NCBI RefSeq assembly: GCF_002684405.1
Contig: NZ_NYVD01000104.1
Coordinates: 1-37,921 of the forward strand
Length of the DNA stretch: 37,921 bases
Source of the DNA: Parvibaculum sp.
GTDB lineage: Bacteria; Pseudomonadota; Alphaproteobacteria; Parvibaculales; Parvibaculaceae
Reading direction: 5' to 3'
In this document: piece by piece, positions 1 to 9,823 of the stretch
Layout: every line of letters starts with the position of its first letter
Numbering within the stretch: position 1 is the first letter of the stretch
Made by a program: the position numbers and the translations under genes
Notes under the pieces: model-generated
Told to the model about the DNA's origin: nothing
What the model saw: the letters and a program-made list of their open reading frames with translations, nothing else
Databases searched by the model: none

Positions 1-2553
1 TCGGCCCGCGTGGTCGGCGATGTGATCGGGAAGTATCACCCGCATGGCGACCAGTCGATTTACGACGCGCTGGTGCGCATGGCGCAGGATTTCTCCATGC
101 GCCTGCCGCTGGCCGACGGTCAGGGCAATTTCGGCTCGGTGGACGGCGACCCCGCCGCCGCCATGCGTTACACCGAAGTGCGCATGGCCAAGGCCGCGCA
201 CGCGCTCCTGAACGATATCGACAAGGATACGGTCGATTTCCAGGACAACTACGACGCAACCGAGCGCGAACCCAGCGTTCTGCCGGCCGAGTTTCCGAAC
301 CTTCTTGTCAACGGCGCCAATGGTATCGCCGTCGGTATGGCGACCAATGTACCGCCGCATAATCTCGGCGAAGTGATCGACGCCTGCGTTGCGCTGCTCG
401 ACAATCCGGATATCTCCATCGATGAGCTGATCGAATATGTTCCGGGGCCGGACTTTCCGACCGGCGGGATCATGCTCGGCCGCGCCGGGGCGAAATCGGC
501 CTATCACACGGGGCGCGGTTCCATCGCCGTGCGCGCGAAGGTCGATATCGAGGAGACCAAGAAAGACCGCCAGGCGATCATCGTCAGCGAAATTCCCTAT
601 CAGGTGAACAAGACGACGCTGATCGAGAAGATTGCCGAACTGGTTCGCGACAAGCGTGTCGAAGGCATCAGCGACCTGCGCGACGAGTCCGACCGGCAGG
701 GCATGCGCATCGTGATCGAGCTGAAGCGCGACGCGGTGCCCGATGTCGTGCTGAACCAGCTTTATCGCTTCTCGCAGCTTCAATCGTCCTTCGCCGCCAA
801 CATGCTGGCGCTCGACCATGGCCGCCCGGAAGTGATGAACCTGAAGCGGATGCTGCAGGCCTTCGCGGCTTTCCGCGAAGAAGTCATTACGCGGCGGACC
901 AAGTTCGAACTCGGCAAGGCGCGCGACAGGGCGCATGTGCTGGTGGGACTTGCCATCGCCGTTGCCAATATCGACGAATTCATTCGGATCATCCGTTCAT
1001 CGCCCGATCCCTCGACGGCGCGTGAGCGGCTGACGGAGCGGAGCTGGCCCGCGCAGGACATTGCCCCGCTGGTGCTCCTCATCGACGATCCGCGCCATCG
1101 CCTGTCGGACGACGGCACGCTGACCCTCAGTGACACTCAGGCCCGCGCCATTCTCGACCTGCGCCTGCAGCGCCTCACGGCACTGGGCCGCGACGAAATC
1201 GGCGACGAGCTGAAGGGCTTAGGCGAAAGCATCGAGGAATATCTTTCCATTCTCCGCTCGCGCGAGAGGGTGCTTGAGATCATCCGCGACGAGCTGATCG
1301 GCATCCGGAAGGAATTCGCCACGCCGCGACGCACCGAGATCGCGGCAGCCGAATTCGAGATGGAAGACGAGGATCTCATCCAGCGTGAAGAGATGGTCGT
1401 CACGGTCAGCCATCAGGGCTACATCAAGCGTGTGCCGCTCTCCACCTACCGGGCACAGCGCCGTGGCGGCAAGGGCCGTTCCGGCATGTCGACCAAGGAT
1501 GAGGATTTCGTCACCCGTATCTTCGTGGCGAACACGCATACGCCGATGCTGTTCTTCTCGTCGAACGGCATGGCCTACAAGCTGAAGGTCTGGAAGCTGC
1601 CTCTGGGCTCGCCGACCTCGCGCGGCAAGGCGATGATCAATCTGCTGCCGCTGGCGCAGGACGAGTATATCTCCACGGTCATGCCGATGCCGGAGGATGA
1701 GGAGAGCTGGGGCAACCTCCATGTGATGTTCGCCACCCGGAGCGGCAATGTCCGTCGCAACAAGCTGTCCGACTTCGTGCAGATCAATCGCGGCGGCAAG
1801 ATCGCGATGAAGCTGGAAGACGAAGAGGACGGTATCGTCTCGGTTCAGATCTGCACCGAAGACGACGACGTGCTGATGACGACGGCAGGGGGACGCTCGA
1901 TCCGCTTCCCCGTTACCGATGTGCGCGTCTTTGCGGGCCGCACCTCCACTGGCGTGCGCGGCATTCGCCTTGGCGACGGCGATACGCTGATCGGCATGAG
2001 CATCTTGCGCCATGTCGATGCCACGCCCGCGGAGTCCCGCGCCTATCTGAAACAGGCCGCTGCCATGCGCCGTGCCGCGGCAGGCGAAGCCCATGAGGCG
2101 GAGGCCGATATCGCCGAGCCGGAAGAGGGCGACGAGGAGGGAGGCGACGAACTCACGCTTTCGCCCGAGCGCTATACCGAGCTCGGCGCGAGAGAGCAGT
2201 TCGTTCTCACCGTTAGCGAAAAGGGCTTCGGCAAGCGATCCTCGTCCTATGACTACCGGACTTCCGGACGTGGCGGCAAAGGCATTATCGCGATGGCCGT
2301 CACGCAGCGGAACGGCAATCTCGTCGCTTCCTTCCCCGTGGAGGGACACGACCAGATCATGCTGGTAACCGATGCGGGTCAGCTCATTCGTTGCCCGGTG
2401 GACGATGTTCGCGCCGCCGGCCGCGCGACGCAGGGCGTCACCATTTTCCGCACGGCGGCCGATGAGCGAGTTGTTTCCGTCGAACATATCGGCGAGGCTG
2501 GCGAGGAAGAAGGCGACGACGCCGAAAGCGGTGGCGAAGAAGCTGGCGAGTAA
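1..2553 (+). CDS. gyrA: DNA gyrase subunit A, 3' part (5' end outside window)
   Basis: This is the breakage-reunion subunit of DNA gyrase, which introduces negative supercoils with GyrB. The frame is open from base 1, and by comparison with E. coli GyrA about 65-70 N-terminal residues lie upstream of the window. The catalytic tyrosine sits in the AAMRYTE motif (codon 169-171). The C-terminal beta-pinwheel carries a GyrA-box (QRRGGKG, about 1456-1476), which favours GyrA over ParC, and a second blade with RGGKG near 2268. An acidic insert (about 2070-2160, rich in Glu and Asp) interrupts the C-terminal domain, and the tail is also acidic. In the quinolone-resistance region the residue aligned with E. 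coli Ser83 is Gln (codon 52-54), while the Asp87 equivalent is kept. coaD follows after 33 bases. Confidence 0.97.
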   Translation, partial: SARVVGDVIGKYHPHGDQSIYDALVRMAQDFSMRLPLADGQGNFGSVDGDPAAAMRYTEVRMAKAAHALLNDIDKDTVDFQDNYDATEREPSVLPAEFPNLLVNGANGIAVGMATNVPPHNLGEVIDACVALLDNPDISIDELIEYVPGPDFPTGGIMLGRAGAKSAYHTGRGSIAVRAKVDIEETKKDRQAIIVSEIPYQVNKTTLIEKIAELVRDKRVEGISDLRDESDRQGMRIVIELKRDAVPDVVLNQLYRFSQLQSSFAANMLALDHGRPEVMNLKRMLQAFAAFREEVITRRTKFELGKARDRAHVLVGLAIAVANIDEFIRIIRSSPDPSTARERLTERSWPAQDIAPLVLLIDDPRHRLSDDGTLTLSDTQARAILDLRLQRLTALGRDEIGDELKGLGESIEEYLSILRSRERVLEIIRDELIGIRKEFATPRRTEIAAAEFEMEDEDLIQREEMVVTVSHQGYIKRVPLSTYRAQRRGGKGRSGMSTKDEDFVTRIFVANTHTPMLFFSSNGMAYKLKVWKLPLGSPTSRGKAMINLLPLAQDEYISTVMPMPEDEESWGNLHVMFATRSGNVRRNKLSDFVQINRGGKIAMKLEDEEDGIVSVQICTEDDDVLMTTAGGRSIRFPVTDVRVFAGRTSTGVRGIRLGDGDTLIGMSILRHVDATPAESRAYLKQAAAMRRAAAGEAHEAEADIAEPEEGDEEGGDELTLSPERYTELGAREQFVLTVSEKGFGKRSSSYDYRTSGRGGKGIIAMAVTQRNGNLVASFPVEGHDQIMLVTDAGQLIRCPVDDVRAAGRATQGVTIFRTAADERVVSVEHIGEAGEEEGDDAESGGEEAGE

Positions 2554-2586
2554 GCCGGTAAAAAGGACGGGCAGGAGATTTCCGGC

Positions 2587-3099
2587 ATGACGAAAACGGG
2601 GCTTTATCCCGGCACATTCGACCCGATGACGAACGGCCATGTGGACATCATCCGGCGGGCGCTCAGGGTGGTGGATCATCTGGTTATCGCCATTGGCGTT
2701 CATGCCACCAAGGCGCCGATGCTGTCGCTGGACGAGCGCTTCGACCTGATCGAACGCGAAGTCTCGCCGATCGCGAAGGAAATGGGCGGCAAGGTTTCGA
2801 CCGCATCGTTTTCCGGGCTCGTGGTCGATGCGGCCGATGAGTTCGGCGCCTCCATCATCGTGCGCGGCTTACGCGGATCGGTGGATTATGAATATGAAGA
2901 AGCCATGGTGGGGATGAACCGCACCATGAACCCGAAAGTCGAGACGGTGTTTCTTGCCGCCTCGCCGGAAACGGGACATATCTCGTCCACGCTCGTGCGT
3001 CAGATCGCGCAGATGGGCGGCGATATTTCGCCTTTCGTGCCTGTATCGGTGCGCGAAAAGATGATGGCCAGGGTTGCCGAGCTGAAAGCCAAGGGCTGA
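2587..3099 (+). CDS. coaD: Pantetheine-phosphate adenylyltransferase
   Basis: It catalyses the penultimate step of coenzyme A synthesis: 4'-phosphopantetheine plus ATP gives dephospho-CoA and pyrophosphate, in the cytosol. The 170-residue length is normal for the family. The nucleotidyltransferase signature is present: YPGTFDPMTNGH at residues 6-17/18, with the T/HxGH-type His at 18. The ISSTLVR motif near the C-terminus binds the ATP phosphates. The ATG at 2587 is supported by an AGGAG at 2573-2577. It lies between gyrA and two cyclophilin genes on the same strand, an arrangement common in alphaproteobacteria, so co-transcription is likely. Confidence 0.97.
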   Translation: MTKTGLYPGTFDPMTNGHVDIIRRALRVVDHLVIAIGVHATKAPMLSLDERFDLIEREVSPIAKEMGGKVSTASFSGLVVDAADEFGASIIVRGLRGSVDYEYEEAMVGMNRTMNPKVETVFLAASPETGHISSTLVRQIAQMGGDISPFVPVSVREKMMARVAELKAKG

Positions 3100-3135
3100 A
3101 CCGGGCTCATTGCTCCCTAAAAACCGGAGATCAGA

Positions 3136-3687
3136 ATGCACAAACTCGTAGCGGCCTTTGCGCTTGCGGCATTTGCGTTCCTTGCGCCTCTCGCGCATGC
3201 CGAGGACGGGCAGAAGCTCGATCCGGAAAACACGCTCTACATGGACCTGAAAGACGGCCGTGTCGTCATCAAGCTCTATCCGGAAATCGCTCCCAAAACG
3301 GTCGAGCGGATCAAGAAGCTGACGCGGGAGGGCTTTTACGACGGGCTCGTCTTCCATCGCGTAATCGACGGCTTCATGGCCCAGGGCGGCGATCCCACGG
3401 GTACGGGACGGGGTTCTTCCATGTATCCGGACCTGCCGGCCGAATTCACCAACAAGCTGAGCTTCGGGCGCGGCACGGTCGGTCTCGCGCGCTCATCGTC
3501 GCCTGACAGCGGCAACAGCCAGTTTTTCATCTGTTTCCAGGATTGCAGCTTCCTGGACGGGCAATACACCATCTGGGGCCAGGTCGTCTCCGGCATGGAT
3601 CATGTCGACAACATCAAGCGCGGTGAACCGCCTGTAAATCCCGACAAGATTGTTCGGATGCAGGTTGCCGCAGACGCCAAGAAATAG
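3136..3687 (+). CDS. Exported cyclophilin-type peptidyl-prolyl cis-trans isomerase
   Basis: This 183-residue cyclophilin starts with a Sec signal peptide (MHKL, a hydrophobic Ala/Phe-rich core, and a probable cut after AHA at residue 22), so it should act in the periplasm as a proline-isomerising folding factor of the PpiA type. The cyclophilin core is intact: FHRVIDGFMAQGGDPTGTG (active-site Arg in FHRV; QGGD loop), SQFFICF and the WGQV segment. The start ATG has GGAG at 3126-3129. The next gene encodes a closely similar cytosolic paralogue 11 bases downstream, so the pair looks like a tandem duplication in which one copy gained or kept a signal peptide. Confidence 0.93.
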   Translation: MHKLVAAFALAAFAFLAPLAHAEDGQKLDPENTLYMDLKDGRVVIKLYPEIAPKTVERIKKLTREGFYDGLVFHRVIDGFMAQGGDPTGTGRGSSMYPDLPAEFTNKLSFGRGTVGLARSSSPDSGNSQFFICFQDCSFLDGQYTIWGQVVSGMDHVDNIKRGEPPVNPDKIVRMQVAADAKK

Positions 3688-3698
3688 GAGCCGCCTTC

Positions 3699-4172
3699 AT
3701 GGCCGATATCAAAGACCCCGAAAACACGCTCATCATGGAAATTCCTCATGGTGAGGTCGTCATCGAGCTTCGTCCGGACCTCGCGCCGAAGCATGTCGAA
3801 CGCATCAAGGAGCTGGCCCGCGAAGGCTTTTACGACGGCGTCGCTTTCCATCGCGTGATCGACGGCTTCATGGCGCAGGGCGGCGATCCGACGGGCACCG
3901 GCACGGGCGGCTCCGGCAAGAAGCTGCCGGCCGAGTTTTCGCGTGAGCCGCATGTCCGCGGCGTCTGCTCCATGGCCCGCACGCAGGACCCGAACAGCGC
4001 GGATTCGCAGTTCTTCATCGTCTTCGACGACGCCAGCTTCCTCGACGGCCAGTACACGGTCTGGGGCAAGGTGATTTCCGGCATGGAAGCCGTTGACAAG
4101 ATCAAGCGCGGCGAGCCGGTGCGTGAGCCCGACCGGATCGCGTCCATGAAGGTCGCGGCGGACGTGGCCTAA
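3699..4172 (+). CDS. ppiB: Cytosolic cyclophilin-type peptidyl-prolyl cis-trans isomerase
   Basis: This 157-residue cyclophilin has no signal peptide, so it is a cytosolic PpiB-type isomerase. FHRVIDGFMAQGGDPTGTG, SQFFIVF and DGQYTVWGKV are the conserved active-site segments. The ATG is preceded by AGGAG at 3688-3692, immediately after the stop codon of the exported paralogue, so the two are surely co-transcribed and probably translationally linked. It shares long identical stretches with that neighbour. A palindromic intergenic region follows, with the first hairpin 16 bases after the stop. Confidence 0.94.
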   Translation: MADIKDPENTLIMEIPHGEVVIELRPDLAPKHVERIKELAREGFYDGVAFHRVIDGFMAQGGDPTGTGTGGSGKKLPAEFSREPHVRGVCSMARTQDPNSADSQFFIVFDDASFLDGQYTVWGKVISGMEAVDKIKRGEPVREPDRIASMKVAADVA

Positions 4173-4187
4173 GGCAAAAACAGTGTC

Positions 4188-4210
4188 ATTGCCGGGCTTG
4201 ACCCGGCAAT
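4188..4210. repeat. Short perfect inverted repeat after ppiB
   Basis: A perfect 9-bp inverted repeat (ATTGCCGGG / CCCGGCAAT) surrounds a 5-base loop, 16 bases after the ppiB stop. No T-run follows, so it is either a weak terminator or, more likely, one of the dispersed palindromes with this core found between genes of many alphaproteobacteria. The latter is recalled knowledge; copy number elsewhere in this genome cannot be seen. Confidence 0.6.
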
Positions 4211-4293
4211 CCAGCTCCGGTCCCATCTGCAATCAATCAGGTGCCCGGAGTCTATGACCGCACAGTTGGCGGCCATAGTTGGATATAACAGTC

Positions 4294-4382
4294 GTCATGG
4301 CCCGCTTTATGCGGGCCATCCACGTCTTGTCGCCCGGAAAACCGTAAAAGACGTGGATGACCCGGACGAGCCGGGTCATGAC
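4294..4382. repeat. Long imperfect palindrome (two ~35-bp arms)
   Basis: The arms at 4294-4328 and 4348-4382 are reverse complements except for a few bases. They start with GTCATGG and end with GGTCATGAC, share the block CCACGTCTT / AAGACGTGG, and leave a 19-base centre. Each arm also contains its own smaller palindrome (GGCCCGC/GCGGGCC; ACCCGG/CCGGGT), so the element could fold as a cruciform or a three-stem structure. It carries no ORF. This resembles dispersed non-coding palindromic elements of alphaproteobacterial intergenic regions. It separates the gyrA-ppiB group from queA-tgt, and could also stabilise or terminate the upstream transcript. Confidence 0.7.
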
Positions 4383-4451
4383 GGTAATTCGTATGCCCGG
4401 CCATGAGTGAAGCCCGGGCTGCCGGTTTGTATGAATAGTCGGATCAAACCC

Positions 4452-6655
<2,204 letters not shown>

Positions 6656-6660
6656 ATGCT

Positions 6661-6704
6661 ATCTTGCCCAAAGCGTGGTTTTCTCAAGCTCAATCTTGCC
6701 CAAA
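6661..6704 (+). repeat. 12-bp direct repeat pair between tgt and tRNA-Lys
   Basis: ATCTTGCCCAAA occurs at 6661-6672 and again at 6693-6704, 32 bp start to start (about three helical turns). It lies just upstream of the probable tRNA-Lys promoter and just after the tgt stop. It could be a protein-binding pair or chance; nothing else in the sequence decides. Confidence 0.5.
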
Positions 6705-6718
6705 CCATGTCTGGAGTG

Positions 6719-6747
6719 TTGACCGCCGCCCAAGCTCCCCTTAAGTT
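6719..6747 (+). promoter_or_regulatory. Probable sigma-70-type promoter for tRNA-Lys
   Basis: TTGACC at 6719-6724 and TAAGTT at 6742-6747 are separated by exactly 17 bp, and the downstream stretch CCGCGCA is GC-rich, as expected for a stringently controlled stable-RNA promoter. Transcription would start near 6754, about 55 bases before the mature tRNA. This is a sequence-pattern call only. Confidence 0.5.
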
Positions 6748-6807
6748 CCGCGCACTTTCCGGCGGCTGGCGCGGGTCCCCGACTCGCCCGAATAGCCGTT
6801 TCAGGAC

Positions 6808-6883
6808 GGGCCCTTAGCTCAGCTGGTAGAGCAACTGACTTTTAATCAGTAGGTCGATGGTTCGAACCCATCAGGGCTCACCA
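6808..6883 (+). tRNA. tRNA-Lys (anticodon UUU)
   Basis: A complete 76-base cloverleaf is visible. The acceptor stem is GGGCCCT (6808-6814) with AGGGCTC (6873-6879), including one G-T wobble. The D-arm contains AGCTCAGCTGGTAGAGC. The anticodon stem ACTGA/TCAGT holds the loop CTTTTAA with anticodon TTT at 6841-6843. The T-arm is GATGG-TTCGAAC-CCATC, the discriminator is A6880, and CCA is encoded at 6881-6883. It ends 12 bases from the stop of the convergent oxygenase gene. Confidence 0.98.
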
Positions 6884-6894
6884 CTTATCCCCGC

Positions 6895-8301
6895 TCAATC
6901 TCCCGCATGTACCGTCGGCGTCGAGACGTGGAATTTCGGATCGTCGAAATTCGCGCGCTTTTCGGCGTAATAGCGTTCGTACCAGTCGCCTTCGCGTTCC
7001 GCATTGAAGGTGAGGAACATGGCCCGGCGGGATGTGTTGCTCTCATTGGGCGAGGAACGGTGCGGCGCGAAACTATCGAAGATCACGAGGTCGCTCGGCG
7101 CGGTTTCGACGGTCTGCCAGTCCAGCGCGTCGGCGATTTCCGGCGCGATGTCGCCATTGTGCGGACCGCCGTTCTCGAAGCGCAGCAACGCTCGACCGTC
7201 GATGCGTTCTTCCACGGCATCGGCGTGATTGTCGGGAAACCCGGCCCAATCCTTTGCGAATTCCAGGCAGCCGTTTTCCCGGGTCGCCGGGTCGACCGAG
7301 ATCATGGCCGTCACATTGTAGCGTGGTCCGAATGATTTATAGGCCGCGAAATCCTGATGTGGGCCGAAGGCGCCGCCGCCGGGATGCTTCTCATTCTCCT
7401 TATCCTTGAAGGGGATAAAGGCCTCGCCCGTCAGTGCCTCGATCACGGGCGCGATGCGGGTGTCGATAAGGTTTTTGAACTCCGGACGGCTGCCCAGCAG
7501 ATACTCAAAACGGCAGATTTGCAACGGATCGGCGGCTTCCGGCACGACGATGAGTTCGTCGGGGCGCGTCGCAAGCAGTTCAGCCACCGGTTTGCCACTG
7601 TAGATCGCCTCACGCAGAAGCAAGTCCGCGCTCGCGCCCATTTCGCTCGACAGGCGATTGAAGGTTGCGGCTTCCGCTTCCGAAAAGAAGCCGCGCAGCA
7701 CAACGACGCCGTCGCGCCGGAATGTTTCACGTTCTTTATTGCTGATCGCAGCGGCGGGCAGATAACGCAGGAAGTGCTCGAGAGGCGGGGTCTCCATTGC
7801 CGGGTCTTTCGCCTCTTCATCATAGCGGCGCAGGCGAATGGCCTCGTCAGCATAATCCTTCGCAATGAAGGCGGCGGTTTCGCTCTCGCTCATCGGGCCG
7901 CCTTGCAGCTTCAGGGTTAACACGGAATCGGGCGCGAGCTTGTCCATATAGCCGGGTTCGGTCGCGCAGAGATAGCGCTTGGCCTCCACATGCATCCGTA
8001 CCGGTTCGGCAAGGGCGGCGGGCAGGCGTTTCGCGAGCCATTTCGCACCGAGTATCTCGTGTCGGTCGTCGACCCCTTCCTCAGCCGGGTTCTCGCCCAG
8101 CTTGTGGATCATGTGCCCAACATCGTGAAGCAGCGCAGCGAGAATGAGGGCAGGGGCTTCGCCGTTCGTTTCCGCCAGCGCTGCGCTTTGCAGCGCGTGC
8201 TGAAGCTGGTTGATGTCCTCCAGCCCATATCGGCTCGTGGCACGCTCAGTGTAGATCTGCGTGATTTCATCGACTGCTGAGATACTGGCTTGTTCCGGCA
8301 T
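6895..8301 (-). CDS. HD-domain (PhnZ-like) + phytanoyl-CoA dioxygenase (PhnY-like) fusion oxygenase
   Basis: This 468-residue protein joins two oxygenase domains. Residues 1-180 match PhnZ, the mixed-valent diiron HD oxygenase that splits the C-P bond of 1-hydroxy-2-aminoethylphosphonate to glycine and phosphate. Metal ligands are His35, His59-Asp60, His63, His81, His104 and Asp161; Lys108 (AKRY), the LQGGPM segment, and Tyr25/Glu28 (Tyr24/Glu27 in PhnZ, which gate and hold the substrate) are kept. Residues 190-468 are a PhyH-type Fe(II)/2-oxoglutarate dioxygenase with HxD at His315/Asp317, distal His414 and a following Arg pair for 2-oxoglutarate; PhnY, which makes the PhnZ substrate, is of this type. 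The ATG at 8301 has AGGA nearby and fits the PhnZ N-terminus; an upstream in-frame start at 8448 adds Arg-rich non-family sequence. No phosphonate transport gene is adjacent, so the substrate is inferred. Confidence 0.88.
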   Translation of the reverse strand: MPEQASISAVDEITQIYTERATSRYGLEDINQLQHALQSAALAETNGEAPALILAALLHDVGHMIHKLGENPAEEGVDDRHEILGAKWLAKRLPAALAEPVRMHVEAKRYLCATEPGYMDKLAPDSVLTLKLQGGPMSESETAAFIAKDYADEAIRLRRYDEEAKDPAMETPPLEHFLRYLPAAAISNKERETFRRDGVVVLRGFFSEAEAATFNRLSSEMGASADLLLREAIYSGKPVAELLATRPDELIVVPEAADPLQICRFEYLLGSRPEFKNLIDTRIAPVIEALTGEAFIPFKDKENEKHPGGGAFGPHQDFAAYKSFGPRYNVTAMISVDPATRENGCLEFAKDWAGFPDNHADAVEERIDGRALLRFENGGPHNGDIAPEIADALDWQTVETAPSDLVIFDSFAPHRSSPNESNTSRRAMFLTFNAEREGDWYERYYAEKRANFDDPKFHVSTPTVHAGD

Positions 8302-8381
8302 GGCGATCCTGCTGACTACGGGAGGAGCGCCAAGTTTATCCACGAATGTGACAGGCCGAATAGAAGATCGTTTCGGCGTGA

Positions 8382-9062
8382 TCAGCCGTTCGCGTCTACC
8401 AGCTTCAGCGCCCGGCAGTCTTTTCCCCGGGCCTTCAACTGCGCGCAAAGCGTTTCCGCGGCGGCGCGGCTCGACAGGGGGTCGGTCAGGAGGCGGGTGT
8501 AGACCTTTCCATCCCGGCTTTCATATCTCATCGTCGTCCAGCCCCGTCCCGACAGCATGTCCGGATAACGAGCGGAAAGAATGCGCTTTCCTTTCTCGAT
8601 ATTGGCAGCATCGAGATAGGACGCGAGATGGACGGCCCAGCCGCTCCGGTTCCGCCCATCCTCGGCGCCGTCGGTAAGAGTGGGGCGGATGTCGAGGTGT
8701 ACGGGCTTTGCGGCCGGCTGCTGCTTCTGCCTTGGAGAAATGGAGGCGGTGGTGAGGCCTAGCCCGGCTTCGAGCGTACCCAGCCGATTGTTCATCGACC
8801 GGTCGCTTGCCTTGAGGTCGGTCAGCACCGGCTCGATAACGGAGTATTTTCGATCCAGCGTCGCAACGCGGGCTTCCAGACGATCGAGGCGCCGTTCGAC
8901 GCTTTCCGCGGGCGGGGCCTGGTCGGCCGCTGCTTCCGCCTTGTCCTGCTCTGTGGGCACGCCTGCGCCCGCTGCGCGCTCCGAGCAGGCGGACAGGCCC
9001 AGCGAAAGCGGGGCCATGATAAGCGCTGCTGCGATTGCGCCGGGCACCGGCCTGATTGTCAT
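8382..9062 (-). CDS. SPOR-domain lipoprotein, coiled-coil region
   Basis: The 226-residue product begins with a lipoprotein signal peptide: a hydrophobic stretch and a lipobox LSAC with the lipidated Cys at 26. A short Ala/Glu-rich linker leads to a predicted coiled coil (about residues 48-95, VERRLDRLEARVATL and following). The last 80 residues look like a SPOR domain (WAVHLASYLDAANIEKG, YTRLLTDPL, CAQLKARGKDC), which binds denuded septal peptidoglycan, so a cell-envelope or division role is likely. The ATG at 9062 is chosen over a TTG at 9080 because GGAGGT lies about 10 bases upstream. It is 80 bases upstream of the fusion oxygenase gene on the same strand; a functional link is not evident. 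Confidence 0.8.
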   Translation of the reverse strand: MTIRPVPGAIAAALIMAPLSLGLSACSERAAGAGVPTEQDKAEAAADQAPPAESVERRLDRLEARVATLDRKYSVIEPVLTDLKASDRSMNNRLGTLEAGLGLTTASISPRQKQQPAAKPVHLDIRPTLTDGAEDGRNRSGWAVHLASYLDAANIEKGKRILSARYPDMLSGRGWTTMRYESRDGKVYTRLLTDPLSSRAAAETLCAQLKARGKDCRALKLVDANG

Positions 9063-9343
9063 CGAAAGTCCGACCTCCAAACTGCGATACCGCGACCACC
9101 GATCACCGCATCACCTGTCTTTCGTTAGTGCGAGTCGGGCAATGCGGTCAAACGCAGGACTCCGGGCCTTCTGCCGATTTCTTGTGCAAGGTGCGAATGT
9201 TTTGCCCGGCTCGACAAGGAGAGGGGTTCCGGTAAATCTTAGCAAATGCATGATTGTGCGTGAGGCCCGTTTTCTGCATAGGATTGCGCCAGGACGGTCG
9301 GTCGCGGCAGCCGGTCCAGAGGAAACTAGAAACGGGGAAAGGC

Positions 9344-9649
9344 ATGTCGTTGAACGAGTTGGTGGGGAGCCTGACGGCGCAGGAATTGGCGGTCGCCGGC
9401 GGGCTGGTTTTCTTTGCGATTTTCTTTCTGGGCCTGGTCATAAGGAGCTGGTTTCTGACCCAGCTCCTGAATGAGCGGGCGGCGAGAACCGAGGCGTCGA
9501 GCCGCCTGGAGCGGGCCAAACCCGCTGTGGTTTCCTCCAAGCCGGTACGCGCTGCGTTGCGCAAACCGATCCCGGCTGTGCGCTCGGCAGTCCCGGCGCC
9601 CCGAAATCATCGCTACAATGGTTCAAACGGGCGGGCCCGCAGCTCGTAA
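9344..9649 (+). CDS. Small single-pass membrane protein, unknown function
   Basis: A 101-residue product with one clear transmembrane segment (about residues 14-38, AVAGGLVFFAIFFLGLVI) followed by a basic, Arg/Ala/Pro-rich tail that would lie in the cytosol. The ATG at 9344 has a GGGGAAAGG purine run just upstream; earlier in-frame starts give a non-conserved Arg/Cys-rich leader. I do not recognise the family. It stands alone: the preceding gene is divergent (281 bases, no obvious site) and cysD follows 174 bases later. Confidence 0.6.
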   Translation: MSLNELVGSLTAQELAVAGGLVFFAIFFLGLVIRSWFLTQLLNERAARTEASSRLERAKPAVVSSKPVRAALRKPIPAVRSAVPAPRNHRYNGSNGRARSS

Positions 9650-9823
9650 CGAAGAATATTCTGCGTCTATTGTCGCTATGGTTCTTTCTTAAGCGATGAG
9701 GCCTTGCAATCGCGAACGTGCGCGTCTAAATCACATTCAATATCGGGGTTGAAGATAACTCCACAATTTTTTCTTGTAATATAGTCACGCGGATATGTCG
9801 ACCGCCGTGTGAAGGAGCAAGGC

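Noticed and set aside
1219-2703. 494-residue minus-strand frame opposite gyrA and coaD
   Set aside because: Antisense shadow of gyrA; composition is His/Arg-rich as expected for a mirrored GC-rich gene.
4383-4451. preQ1 riboswitch before queA
   Set aside because: No aptamer-like stem and A-rich tail could be recognised; the upstream region is taken up by the palindromic element.
9749-9782. TTGAAG / TAATAT as a cysD promoter
   Set aside because: The spacer is 22 bp, outside the normal range; the region is AT-rich, but no pair with proper spacing was found.
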